Shown in pieces: positions 43,301 to 54,634 of a stretch of 64,000 nt of DNA (within the stretch, counting starts at the first letter, position 1; each line of letters opens with the position of its first letter). This DNA is from Patiria miniata (Eukaryota; Echinodermata; Asteroidea; Valvatida; Asterinidae), in contig NW_024037070.1 in NCBI RefSeq assembly GCF_015706575.1, positions 3,963,874 to 4,027,873 of the forward strand, written 5' to 3'. Made by a program: the position numbers and the translations under genes. The notes beneath the pieces were generated by a model. It had not been told where the DNA came from. It saw nothing but the letters and a program-made list of their open reading frames with translations, and did not search any database.

Positions 43301-45059
43301 CCATGTCTGGTTGTTCTTGTATCTAACAAAGAGTTTATAATAATGCACAACTGCAATTCTTGGCAATATTATAGCAGATTGTTCCCGCCCGAAGCTGAAA
43401 AGTGCATCATACCCACATAATGATCATTACGAGGTAAGAATATTAAATAGGTAAGACTAAATCGAGGAACATGTAGTATAAAATCCTGAACTGTAGTTCA
43501 CGGACATGGAATAAATTCCAGAGGTTAATTTAATGGAATTTATTCCTGGTTCTACAATTGTTTTTAATGAAAACGGGGAATGTATACTTTAAATCTTAAT
43601 TTTCTGAACTATAAAAACATTCCAATAGATTTTCACGGGGAAATGTTACTATGATTTACGTTTTGTTTTTCTCGTTTGGGACGAAATATGAATTGGCAAC
43701 GACCATTTCGAGGGATAAAATAATTCGAAATAATTTAAAAGGCCTCTTTCCCCTGTAACGAATCTCATACCGTACAGAAACACTAAATAATTTGGAGGGG
43801 TTAATGTAACATAATTTATGTCTAGTGCTAGTGTTTGAAGGAGAAAATATTTTAATTGACATGAGCCCATTAAAACCAGGAACTCAACAATTTTACGAAT
43901 TACATCCAGAGTTTCTAGGTTTATTATTTTTTAAGTATTTCATCTCCGGTATTTTAAAAATAATAAGTGTACTGCACACAATAGATCATTGCTTGATTCT
44001 GGCGGGGCCGACAGCGATGTGGACAGTCTCTTATTCAAAAAAGCATGTTCCAAAATGATAACACAATCGAATTTTTTGGTTGTGACTGCTGCACTGGCAC
44101 CGCTTTAATTTCTCACTGTGCACATTGAGATCCTGCTAGGGCAGTTAAAGTCATGGAGTTCAACACCTACTCCTGGCAGTAACCAAGTAAATAATGCGGT
44201 CTTACTACACACAACACGCGAATAATAATTTAGCATAAATTGGGTCATTCAAGTAGCAAATTAAAACACTGAAATGTACGGACTACTACAGAACAATGCA
44301 ATTAATAATCAAATCACCCGCCATCCTTTGTTTCCGTAATAAAATCATAGTAAGACCATGAAGCTATAAATCGGAGTTTCATAACTCTATAGGCTAAGAC
44401 ATTATCCTGACGGCCTCCCAGTAAACACATGGGGCAGCGTAAATTACAAAATGTCTGAGTGTTGTTTCTCAGTACAACGTACGTGTACCTTATATGCGTT
44501 TAATAAACATGTACAAAACCCAAACGTATGCGCTCTGCGTGTTCATACTGTGTGGCCGTTGATCGTATGCGTATTAGTTGATCTCCATTAGATTATATCA
44601 ATGTGTGTGGCCATGTGTGCGGCACAGAAATGTAAACCGATCGATAAAAAAGAATGTTTGCGCGTGCCGCGCGCGCGCAGGTCACACAGAACGTAGTGCG
44701 TAGATTTCAATGTGTAAATGGCCATCCAGACTTTCATCTGTGTCATAATTCCGTGTGGTAATGAAAGAAGGAGTTTTGTACATGACACGTACATATATAA
44801 TGTACATGTAGTAGGCTATGGGGCATAAACCTCAGAAAGCCCCCTTTGCTGTTCACCCTTCCTTTCAGTTTCTAGACACAATAAAGTGGATATGTAAGGT
44901 CCTCGAGAGTCGTAAGTAAAATATCTGACTGAATAAAGACCTACGAATGTCCAAATTATGATAAAAAGATGAGCAATGAAAAGCTATTTCACGAGGAAGG
45001 AAAAATACCTGACAAAAGATAAAATAATCCGCAGAAAAAAAATATCCAATTATTTTGAA

Positions 45060-45720
45060 GGAAGCAAGCATCTACATGGATAGCGACGAAAGAAAGAGTC
45101 TGCAATCAAGACTGGAAATTTCACGCTTCCTGCAGGGGAACAGAATGCTCTAGGGATAAATTCACCGCAGAGATAGGGACAAAATATACTAACTGGCGAA
45201 ACTGTCGGTGGTTGGGGGGGGGGGGGCGGGGCGTAATCTCCTTCCATTTTTCCGAAAATTCGAACACATCAATTGAAACACGTTGTGCTTTAATGACAAG
45301 TTACGATTTTTTATTCAAACGAGGAATGAAATCTTGGCCGGTGAGAAAATGGCCAGTATATCTTTCAAAATATTACTGTTCTGAAAAAAATAAAACCTCT
45401 CGAGTAATCGCTGACAGCCAGATGATAACAGTGTATCTCTTCTTTCACAAAGAGTCGGCAGCATGCTTCTCCTGTTGCATCCATGAGGAAAGTCTTTGAC
45501 GATTAAGAGGAGAAGTACTAGGCCCCGCAAGGCAAAACCTCTCGAAGTATAGATGAGGCAAAACAAATGCTCTTCGGCAAAATGATTTTCTTTTTTCAAT
45601 GTAAGATGATGTCTCATAACCGCCAAACCTACTGGTTTGCTGGAATCCTGCTTCTGCATGCACAATTTTAACGTGTTTTTACATAGGGTTATGTTGCCTC
45701 TCTGGGCATTCATATATTTT
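45060..45720 (+). repeat. diverged internal copy of the TIR inner part
   Basis: TTTCCTGCA.GGGA.CAGAAT, GAGATAGGGA, CGGCAGCATGC.TCT and GATTAAG appear in the order of the right arm (49,230-49,690), with a poly-G insert near 45,215. Small ORFs in both strands have no domain. Confidence 0.6.
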
Positions 45721-46527
45721 CCACTAAATTAAGTCGGGCACAATTTACAGACGGTGTTGTAATTTTGTAATTGTGCGTCAGCTGGAAGCCAGACTGAGGG
45801 AGCGATGGTCATTGTATCTGGAACCTCTAAACGCTTTTAATAAATTAGTAATGAATTATCACAATATGTAGGGAGCAGACTGATGACCAGCCTGGCCTGG
45901 CAGCGCATACACGATGTCAATTTCGCTTTATGGTCTGACGTAAAACCAACTGCATTTTTGAACCACAAATTCAAGACAATGGTGCTCTGTGATGCGTGAT
46001 CCTGGAATGTAAGCCAAGGTATCATTAAAAAGTACAAAGCTTCATCTTTAACATGATACTAAACTTTTTGCTAGTAAACGTATTGTCTGGCCATAATAAA
46101 CCTTTAAAGTAGGATTACTTTTTTTTCTTCTTCGACACCCTGCTGTTTTTAAGTAAGTCCGTAATCTAAATAAATAAAGAAGAAACTGAATCGTCTGCAA
46201 GTGTTGTCAAATCAGGTGTAACTTAATTAAAATAAATCTCAACGCCTGAGGAAGATATTTGCATTTTTTTGTTTAGCTCCGAGTTTCTTTTAAAAAAACA
46301 CACCTTTCATAGAACAACGGAAATGGAAAGCGACAGCATTCTGGAGCAGCTGCAGGCTGCGAGTATAATAGTCACATCCTCTGTCTCTTAAACAAGATTT
46401 CTGGCTACGCAACTGGCAGTCCCGGACATCGCAGGGAGCCTCCCTAGCAACAGTATTTCTAGGCAACCGGGTTGGAATGAGACAATGGTCACGCTCCCGT
46501 GGCTCGAATTACAACGTGATTGGCAAT

Positions 46528-47246
46528 CACTCCGGTTGAGCGTCGGTGTAAGGAACGTCCTATATGAAAGCAACCAATGGCGGATTTATTTGCCGGGAAC
46601 CGGCTCATTTAATTGGCTGATATTATCATCACTGTTCACCAGCAAAGAGCCCTCCATTTACTGGCGGCACTCCAGTTGAGCGTCGGCGTAAGGAACGTCA
46701 ACAATTTATGAAAGCAACCAATGGCGTAATTATTCGCCGGGAACCGGCTCATTTAATTGGCTGAGATATTATCATCCCTGTTCACCAGCAAAGAACCCTC
46801 CATTTACTGGCGGCACTCCAGTTGGGCGTCGGCGTAAGGAACGTCAACAATTTATGAAAGCAACCAATGGCGTAATTATTCGCCGGGAACCGGCTCATTT
46901 AATTGGCTGAGATATTATCATCCCACCAGCAAAGAACCCTCCATTAACTGGCGGCACTCCAGTTGGGCGTCGGCGTAAGGAACGTCAACAATTTATGAAA
47001 GCAACCAATGGCGTAATTATTCGCCGGGAACCGGCTCATTTAATTGGCTGAGATATTATCATCCCTGTTCACCAGCAAAGAACCCTCCATTAACTGGCGG
47101 CACTCCAGTTGGGCGTCGGCGTAAGGAACGTCAACAATTTATGAAAGCAACCAATGGCGTAATTATTCGCCGGGAACCGGCTCATTTAATTGGCTGAGAT
47201 ATTATCATCCCTGTTCACCAGCAAAGAACCCTCCATTTACTGGCGG
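46528..47246 (+). repeat. tandem array, 5 units of about 146 bp
   Basis: Units start at CACTCC(A/G)GTTG: 46,528, 46,668, 46,814, 46,955 and 47,101 (lengths 140-146). Each contains GCAACCAATGGCG, CCGGGAACCGG and TTTAATTGGCTGA, i.e. one CCAAT box in each orientation. Units 2-5 are almost identical; unit 1 is more diverged, and unit 3 lacks five bases. Confidence 0.95.
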
Positions 47247-47249
47247 CAC

Positions 47250-48259
47250 GTCACAAATTCGGGTTTCCTACAGCTGAATTCAAACAAGAGATGTATTGTA
47301 TCAATTTCATTGAATAATGTCGCTACCAATCATTTTCTAGAAGGCTATTTCGGAGCTGAGCTTTGATTTGAGATTCTTTTTTCAGAAACCGGGGAAGATT
47401 TGGGGGATTAATATTCCAAGTCAAAATAATTTATTAAATGTTGCGCCACGTTATGTTTGGCGGGTTTTTTTTTGTCGTAGTAGATTTCATTCTTTGCTCA
47501 TTAAAAAAAACGTTTGGCCTGCAATATTTTGTAAATGTTGCTCTAGAATATAATTATTTCGGAATATATTTTGACATTAGGTATTAGGTGAAAGGGTTTT
47601 TGTTAATCTTATTGTTATTCCTTTCAAAATTATTTTCCAAAACTATTGCATCATTTGTATTATGATAATATGATTCCCCTTTATCTACAGAAGAATTAAC
47701 TGAGACTTAATTCAGAAAGTAATGCATGGGCAAGGGTGTTTGAAATCGTTTTACTTAAAATTAAAAAAAACAATATAAAGAGAATGAGACATATTATATC
47801 ACATTGAAATAACTCCTATTTATTTGTTGTCTCTCTCTAGCTCTCTGCGGCCGAGACGATTAAAGGGGTGACGATTTTATTCTTCGTTTATTACAAAAAG
47901 CTGCATGGCCTACATTATTCTGTTTAAATATTCTACTCTTGAATGTATTTTGGAACATGTACACATTGCTTTTGACGTTCAGTATTAAATTTAAGGGCTA
48001 TTGTTAGTCTTGATCATATTCATTTAAAAAAAAAATAAAAGTATTATTCGTATTAAATTTCTTCTGGAATTTACAAAAGAAAAACTTAGAGTTCACAATT
48101 TAACGGGCTGGGGTTTTTGAAACTGTTTTGCTTTAACAAAGAAAAAGAAAAGAAAACAAATCCCATAAAAATACGAAAACCCGAGCCTACCTCGTATTAA
48201 ATTTTCCCCTGGAATCTACAAAACAATTAACTGAATGTTCAAAATGTAACGGACTAGGG
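47250..48259. other. interior of the 11.6-kb element, AT-rich
   Basis: AT-rich sequence with relatives of the 41,860 repeat (TTTGG.CTG.A.TATTTTGTAAATGTT). No gene. Confidence 0.4.
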
Positions 48260-49201
48260 AGTTTTTAAAAAAATTAGAGAACCAGACGTAAATCTCTCTC
48301 TGAGAAAATAATCTCTCTCTGAGAAAATAACAGGGGCTGACGATTTTATTCCGAGTCTATTTTCAAAAAAAAAAAAAAAAAAAAAACTTCCCAATAATGA
48401 TTGACAGCTATCTGATAACAATGTATCTCTTCGTTCACAAAGAATTGGCAGCATGCTTCTCTTGTTACATTCACTTCTTGTATTACATCCGTTGGAGATT
48501 CTTTGATGATTAAGTGAATGTAAGAACTGAAAAAGGATGGCCAATCAGTCACTGCCCTTTCACAAATTCTTATTTTAATTGGCTAAAGACCGTAGCCCTA
48601 GTTTCTGTTCCGCTTGTGTTTTGATTGGACGGCAGTTACTGCATTTGGGAGTATGCTTTCTAACAAGGTGCCGGCAATTTTTTTTTTTTTTTTGACTGGG
48701 GGAGGGGGAATTGTTCAGGGTGTAGTGATTCGTTTCACCTGGATTAGCCAACTTGTGGGAAATGAACGGCGCAAAGACGGCCGTCCCAGGGCGCAAAGAC
48801 GGCCGTCCCAGGGCGCAAAGCCAAGCCGGTATTTCCGGCGATGTGCGGTCTGTCTTCCACACACAGGCGTTCCTCACTCGTGAAGCCACACGTGGTACAA
48901 TTCGCCAAAGAGGAGCCGACTTTTTTTACTGGGAGGGAATTTTTAAGGTGTAAAAACTTGTTCCTCTTTGAAAGGACATCATTCAGCCGCCAATTTGCGG
49001 GAAATTAACGGCGCAAAGACGGCCGTCCCAGGCGCAAAGCCAAGCCGGTATTCCGGGGCGGTGTGCGGTCTGTCTTCCCCACGCGTGGGATAGTTTTCCC
49101 CGCGCGTGGAGCCACGCGTGGGACAAAGCGCCAAATCTAATCCCGCATTTTATTCCCGCGCGTGATTATCGCGTTGAGCCGGTCTCCGTCTTTCTGTCAG
49201 T
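48260..49201 (+). repeat. partial tandem copy of the right arm
   Basis: It repeats arm segments next to the right arm: GATTGACAGCTATCTGATAA, TTGATTGGACGGCAGT, GAAATTAACGGCGCAAAGAC and the CACGCG-rich block, in arm order with gaps. CGCAAAGACGGCCGTCCCAG is itself doubled at 48,771-48,812. This suggests unequal exchange or repeated insertion at the arm. Confidence 0.75.
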
Positions 49202-50260
49202 GAAAGAAGTATTATTCCGAAGAACGAAATGAGTCTTTGTTCGGGACTGGACATTTCAAGTTTCCTGCATGGGAATAGAATATTTGGGACATAAATTCTC
49301 TGAAGAGATAGGGAACAGAATATTCTATACCGAGAAAAACTAGGCGGGAAAAATATTATCGCAAACCAGGAAAACACTATTATAACATGAGGGGGAAAGA
49401 TCTCTTCGGACCCATATACGAAAAAAATGATGCTAAGGTAAAGTTGCAAGTTTTCATTCATGTATTTATTCAAAGAGGAATATGAACAGAGCCAGTTAAA
49501 AAAGGGCCAGTATCTTTCATAATAATCTGCTCCGGAGAATTAAAAAAAACACTTCCCAAAGAATGATTGACAGCCAACTAATAGCAGTGTCGTCGGCAGC
49601 ATGCCTCTGTTGTCCAATTGACTTCTCGAATTACATCCGTGTAGAGTTTCTTTGTTGACTAAGGGTCATGGTCTGCAGCCAATTAAAGTAGGAATTTGTG
49701 AGATGGCAAGATGTGATTGGTCGTCGTTTGTCGTTCTGACATTCAGCTTCGTTCCACTTGTGTTTGATTGGACGGCAGTACTGCCTTGGGAAGTATTCTT
49801 TCATAGAACTTGAGAAGGAGCCGACTTTTTTTTACTGGGCGGAAATTTTTAAGGTGTAAAAACTTGTGCCTCCTTGAGTTGACATCATTCAGCCGCCAAC
49901 TTGCGGGAAATTAACGGCGCAAAGACGGCCGTCCCAGGCGCAAAGCCCAGCCGGTATTCCGGGGCGGTGTGCGGTCTGTCTTCCCCGGCCCCACGCGTGG
50001 GATAGTTTTCCCCGCGCGTGGAGCCGTGCGTGGAGCCACGCGTGGGACAAAGCGCCAAATCTGTTCCCGCATATTTTTCCCGCGCGTGATTATCGCGTGG
50101 AGCCGCTCTCCGTCTTTCTGTCAGTGCCCATGTGAAAAACACTGCGGCGTACACGCGATAACCACGCGTGATTAGCGCGATAAACACGCGCTAAACCTAG
50201 CTAGTGATAAAATGTAACTAGCGTGGTATGCGTGTTATCGCAGGAGTCTAAATTCTTTCG
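49202..50260 (-). repeat. right 1.06-kb terminal inverted repeat
   Basis: Complement of 38,635-39,677 over its whole length with few differences (for example GCTAGTTACATT against GCTATTTACATT). Ends CGCAGGAGTCTAAATTCTTTCG. Confidence 0.9.
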
Positions 50261-50476
50261 AGTCTGGCATATCGAGGTAATAGTCCTGAATCATAATGAC
50301 GTCACGCTTTGTTCACACGTGCACTTTTTATGGGAGCTTGGTGGAGGTCTCACCCCCACCTGGCTCCCATAAGAAAGTGAACACGTACCACTTACAAAAA
50401 AAAATGAATTATTCAAGTCTATAGCGGATCAGAATTGGAGGTCAAAAACGCACTGTAAAAAAAAAATCACATGTAT

Positions 50477-50683
50477 GTGGGTCATTCTATACATTATTAT
50501 ATATCATTAAGATAGACTTCAAACAGTTTTTTATTTGTTGGGTAAACTTGAAGTTTGACATTCATAATCGTGCTTGGAGGACAACTACATTAAAGTGTAC
50601 GTGTACATTCGAATAATAATATAAAGTCAGACTTAAGCAGGGATAGGACAAAAAGTGAACCCCAAATTGATAGAATGACCCAC
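50477..50683. mobile_element. 207-bp MITE with GTGGGTCATTCTAT ends
   Basis: GTGGGTCATTCTAT and ATAGAATGACCCAC are perfect inverted ends. Inside, GACTTCAAACA.TTT.TTATT and CATTCATAATC align with the copy at 60,626, making this the empty-site reference for the insertion there. Confidence 0.8.
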
Positions 50684-53250
50684 CACGGTACATACATGTA
50701 CAGTTACTGGAAGAAATTTTCTATGATTAGAACAATTTTGATGTTCAAGGATAAATCTACGCACATGTACCGGTACATGAGCATGTATGCATGGATAGTG
50801 AAACCATTTTGAATAGCAGACAGATGGAAAGAATTACAGTACCATTTCCCCTTCAAAACTGGTTTCAGATACTCAAAACATGAAAGCCAAAAAAGTTTTT
50901 GGCAACTGATGAAAAATGTATGCTCAACACCAAGTAGTATGCATAAATGTATGCACATTGTTGTTGTGTACATAAGTATACATGTACTTCAGTTCACTTG
51001 TCAGAGCTTCCTTCTTTCGGTCTCTCAAGTCTCAACCCAAGTTTAGCGACACAAACACACCCACACCTACACAATCGATTGTTATCGGTGAAGTTTGCAA
51101 GTTGACAAGTGAAGTGCACTTCCTGGTTTGTGAAAGCACAAGATCTCGTTAAGAAAAGGAAAGAAATTTTTTAGAATTTCACAACTTATTGTGTAAAGGT
51201 ACAATAACCAGTGCTGAGGTAATGTCTTAAATTATAACCCCCATTTAGGTCAATAAACCCAGCTGAACATTGAGGACATTACATGGAAGAAATCAACTTT
51301 CTTTTTCTAAAGTCTTTTTTTGGTCGAGTGATGTTGCTTTCAAGTGAACAGCCCTACCGGTACTATATAATTTGTTATTGTACATTATGAAGTGCCCGAA
51401 ATACATACCGTACATGTACATGTATGTACAGTACATGTACATGTAGTGTACTGCTTCAAAACAGTTAGAAAATGGTAAAGAAAATTAATCTATTCTTATT
51501 TACAATCACCAAGAACTAAGCTTTATCATTCTTACTACATTGTGTACATATTCTAAATCATCTCGTAAAAAAAAAAATCATTAAATGTACAGACGTAAGG
51601 ACCTGACATCACAAATTGCAATCAGGACGGACTCGGCAAGGTTTTTCTTTGTTTTGTTTTTTCACGTGCTGTTTGGAAAACTGCCAACACTAAGATACAT
51701 GTATCCGCTCCGTTCACAAGTACCCCCTCACCGGCAAAGAAAGTACAGTTGGGGGTGACCGAACGACGCCATCTTGCCTGACTGCAATATTTTGCCGTGA
51801 AGCGCAGCCACTGCGTGTACATAGTACAAATGCCTTGGTATACGTCTGTCACACACAAGGAATGGTGCGTGCGCGTCAACCAGCGAAATGTATGTGTCCC
51901 GCCCATGGGACATCCTTGCTACCGTAGGTAAAAGGGCGCCCTCATTTTTTTAGCGCACAGAGCCCATAGGGCTACGGTACATTTTTAATTCCCCTTTGGC
52001 AGAAGTTTCAAGATCATTTAACTAGATGACTAAAGGCATTTTCCGTTCCAATATCTGTGAAAGTACAGTGCACATAAAGTGTGTACAGTTAACCAGCTAC
52101 TACCTGTACATTGCTGGGATTTTTTTTCTTCAATCCTGTGTACACAATGTATCCTGACTGCAAAGTTTGAACTACATGTACAAAGCAATTTAAGGCTGCA
52201 ACGAGGGAACGTGGACAGCGAAAAAGTCTTAGACTTAACATGTACAAATGCATGCTACATGTATATCAGATTCACAGTGCCTGTAAACAAACTGTACTAC
52301 ATGTACATGTACATGTAACATCCACATGCATGACATGTACCATACACATCATGCACAATCTACAATGTACACATGTACCAGTACACATGTACATGTACAA
52401 AAAGATAAATTTACACATGTCTGCATCATATACTCGTACAATAGTACATTGTGTACGGTAAATACCGGTACATGTACATTACATGACATGTATGGGTGAA
52501 CCTGCCAGGCGTATATGATGTATAACATTTTCTTTGTAGTGATGAAAAAAATTGAGCCTTGAACTGTTGAAACATGCAGCCACTGCTGTGTGTTACCGCA
52601 CTGCAGTAGGACAGCGGGCACATTTAAACTTTTGTCAGATTCAAAACTTTGAAAGGAAAATAACAAAAGCAAATTTGCTGAAGCGAGAAAAAGAAAATAT
52701 GTGTTCTGGCTTCTGAAAAGGCCACTTGTGCATGCCGGTTGCCATGAATGTATTATATTGTTTCACCGATTGACGTGGAAAGTTTGCCTTTCACGTCTTG
52801 CGCTGTGTGCAGTGGATAATATACGGTACTCATACACATGTTGTGTTCATGCATGGCACCATCATAACTATGGCCTATGTACACAACTTCCATGATTAAA
52901 TCCGATTCCGAGGCGTTGGTTGTCCGGGACCAGACTCGTATTTCAAAATCAAATTGTCAGAAACAACCATTCTGAATGTGAAATATGCGTATTGCGTGTG
53001 GCTGAGATCACCCGAAGTGCATCATGTCGTAAAAGTCTCGCGGGGCTTAGAAAAAAGTAATGGGAAATGACATAATGACCGAGTTGGAATGATGTACGCA
53101 GTATGACAAATGGGCCCTGAGAGGGTTGCACAGCTGCAGATTGGGGAGTGATTTCCCACAGGATAATGCAGAAAGATAGAAGGTTATAAATGCATACATC
53201 ATAGGGTACATGTGCATGTGCTGTAGAACCATGTGCATGTACATTTACTG
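50684..53250. repeat. intron with TACATGTA blocks
   Basis: Dense TACATGTA/TACAGTA/TACCGGTA words at 51,410-51,455, 52,290-52,400 and 52,440-52,500. A GC-richer patch at 51,690-51,960 has (C/T)GCCATCTTGCC. ORFs are translations of repeats or lack domains. No gene. Confidence 0.45.
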
Positions 53251-53252
53251 TA

Positions 53253-53771
53253 CAGGGCGAGTCAAAACAAGCAAAATCCAAATGTCGAGACTATTGTTTT
53301 AGTGAAGTTCTGCATGTATCACTTTGAAAATGTGGGATATGAAAGCCCAATTCATAAGCTTTCTTTTAGTACAAGAATCATTCAAATCACTCATGTACTT
53401 TTCAAGTTACGGAATTTTAAAAACAATCACCGTTTTAATGTTCTGTCCACGGATCACAAAAAAGGTGTGCGTTCTTTCAGCAAAACGAAAACAATTCACG
53501 CACATCCCTATGTGATTTGTTTTCATTTCGCTGAAAGTCTAACATTCAAAGAACACTCACCTTCTTGTGATCCGTGGACAGAACTATGAAACGGTGGTTG
53601 TGTTTAAAATTCTCGTAACTTGAAAAGTACATGAGTGATTTAAATAATTTTTGTACTAAAAGAAAGCCTATGAATTGGGCTTTGGTATCCTATATTTTGA
53701 AAGGGCTACATGCAGAACTTCACTAAAACAATGGTCCCGACATTTGGGTTTCGCTTTTTTTACTCACCCTG
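53253..53771. mobile_element. 519-bp TA-flanked palindromic mariner-like MITE
   Basis: Tips CAGGGCGAGTCAAAA and (inverted) CAGGGTGAGTAAAAA with TA outside (53,251-53,252; 53,772-53,773), typical of Tc1/mariner. The arms pair nearly all the way to a loop near 53,505, e.g. TGTCCACGGATCACAA against TTGTGATCCGTGGACA and CAGC.AAA.GAAAACAA. A 118-codon ORF here is an arm translation. Confidence 0.9.
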
Positions 53772-53783
53772 TAGAACACCACA

Positions 53784-53830
53784 ACAGGGTGTCCCAAAAA
53801 AACAGTTGTAAAGTTCTACATTTTAATGTA
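53784..53830 (+). repeat. single mariner-like end (CAGGGTGTCCCAAAAAAAC)
   Basis: CAGGGTGTCCCAAAAAAACA with AGTTGTAAAG resembles the end of mariner elements; no partner end is found within a few hundred bases, so it is a remnant. Confidence 0.4.
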
Positions 53831-54196
53831 ACATAATTTACTGTCTACCTCTATATAGCCTCCCCCCCCCCCCAATAAAAATCAATTGTTTGGTTAGAAG
53901 GATGTATGTACCCTGTACATCCCCAAATAATATAAAATTCTCATTTATAGTACATTTGATTGATTGTGTTCAATTACTCTAATGTGTTGGAAAATGAGGG
54001 AAAAGCACTTGCCTTGGACATGCCTCAATATATAATAAGGATCAGAAGCTACATGTAGCGGCCACTGTGCCATCAACCTGTCAGAGCTGCTTGACTACGC
54101 TTGATTTATTCCCAATCAGATGAGCCTGATGTAGTCATCTGCGCTAACCAATAATCCATCTTGTTTCTTTTTTTTTTCTCAATCGTATTATCACAG
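53831..54196. other. end of intron 1
   Basis: AT-rich, poly-C at about 53,864-53,873, and the pyrimidine tract (TTTCTTTTTTTTTTCTC) of the exon 2 acceptor. Confidence 0.5.
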
Positions 54197-54267
54197 TTCG
54201 GTTGCTGTTGGAATCAGGAGTCAATCCCAACATTGGCAATGAAGATGGACTCACGGCGTTACACCAG
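54197..54267 (+). CDS. PPP1R16: PPP1R16 coding exon 2 (ankyrin repeat 1)
   Basis: This 71-bp exon encodes residues 86-109, VRLLLESGVNPNIGNEDG then LTALHQ, the second helix and loop of ankyrin repeat 1 and the start of repeat 2. The acceptor is a long T tract followed by TTATCACAG; the donor is CAG|GTGAGA. The single base carried over from exon 1 completes the first valine codon, and the exon ends in phase 0. The family has the same NEDGLTALHQ segment here, so the join across a 39.5-kb intron is well supported although the exon is too short to stand out as an ORF. Confidence 0.92.
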
Positions 54268-54334
54268 GTGAGAGGTCTTAATGAAGCAGTTTTAGTATCC
54301 TTTGTCCTTTATTAATATAACATCCCCCCTGTTG

Positions 54335-54634
54335 TTTAATTATTATTAATAATTCTTATTTATTTTCTGGTAATGAAACCAAGGATTCCTCAAAAGCGCC
54401 CTAGGCACTGTAGTTCGCAAGCCTAGAGAAACCTGTAGAGAGGAGACAATGAGAAGAAATTACAGTTTTAGTTTTAAAGGTGGGAGGAAAAGCCCAGAAG
54501 ATTATTCTGGGGAAAACCCACAGAATCAGGTAGGGACTAAAAACCCAATCCACATGTTGGCCCAGGCGGGATTCGAACCCGGGTCACAGCGGTGGAAAGC
54601 GAGGAAAGTACCGCTACACCAACCTGACTCCCCC
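54335..54634 (-). mobile_element. tRNA-derived SINE
   Basis: On the minus strand the head reads GGGGAGTCAGGTTGGTGTAG then CGGTA (A-box region), and about 45 bp later GGGTTCGAATCCC, a perfect B box. It continues with a body containing GTGGGTTTTCCCC and CTTTTCCTCCCACC and ends GGCGCTTTTGAGGAATCC with an ATTATTAATAATAATTAA tail. This is a pol III-type SINE about 300 bp long, not a tRNA gene (no CCA-matching acceptor stem). It sits in intron 2. Confidence 0.85.

Larger units (their letters stand above)
38635..50260. mobile_element. 11.6-kb long-TIR element, superfamily unassigned
   Basis: Long terminal inverted repeats (38,635-39,677 and 49,202-50,260) bound a repeat-filled interior. Tips are CGAAAGAATTTAGACTCC in both arms; no convincing target duplication is seen. 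Arms are very similar, including identical 100-aa ORFs on opposite strands that are mere translations of the arm. The interior has a 146-bp tandem array, diverged pieces of the arm (45,060-45,720; 48,260-49,201), and AT-rich direct repeats near 41,850 and 42,840. I see no DDE transposase, integrase, polymerase or capsid-type ORF. Long arms recall Foldback or Polinton-type elements, but nothing else links it to either. It may be a large non-autonomous element or a composite. Confidence 0.7.
14693..54196 (+). other. PPP1R16 intron 1 (39.5 kb)
   Basis: A single intron bounded by AAG|GTAAAG and TTATCACAG|TT. It is about 56 times longer than all coding sequence seen here. At least two large mobile elements (4.7 kb and 11.6 kb) and more than ten short inverted-repeat elements account for a large part of it. 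No other host gene was recognised inside on either strand. Confidence 0.85.

Noticed and set aside
38635-50260. Polinton/Maverick identity for the long-TIR element
   Set aside because: Only the long inverted ends fit. No polymerase, integrase, ATPase, protease or capsid-type ORF and no 6-bp target duplication were seen.
53233-53589. 118-aa ORF as a transposase
   Set aside because: It is an arm of the TA-flanked hairpin MITE; no DDE/D motif or helix-turn-helix, and the element is too short.
54540-54634. tRNA gene suggested by a perfect B box and A-box-like sequence
   Set aside because: No acceptor or anticodon stem can be drawn with confidence and a long SINE body and ATT-rich tail follow; called a SINE.
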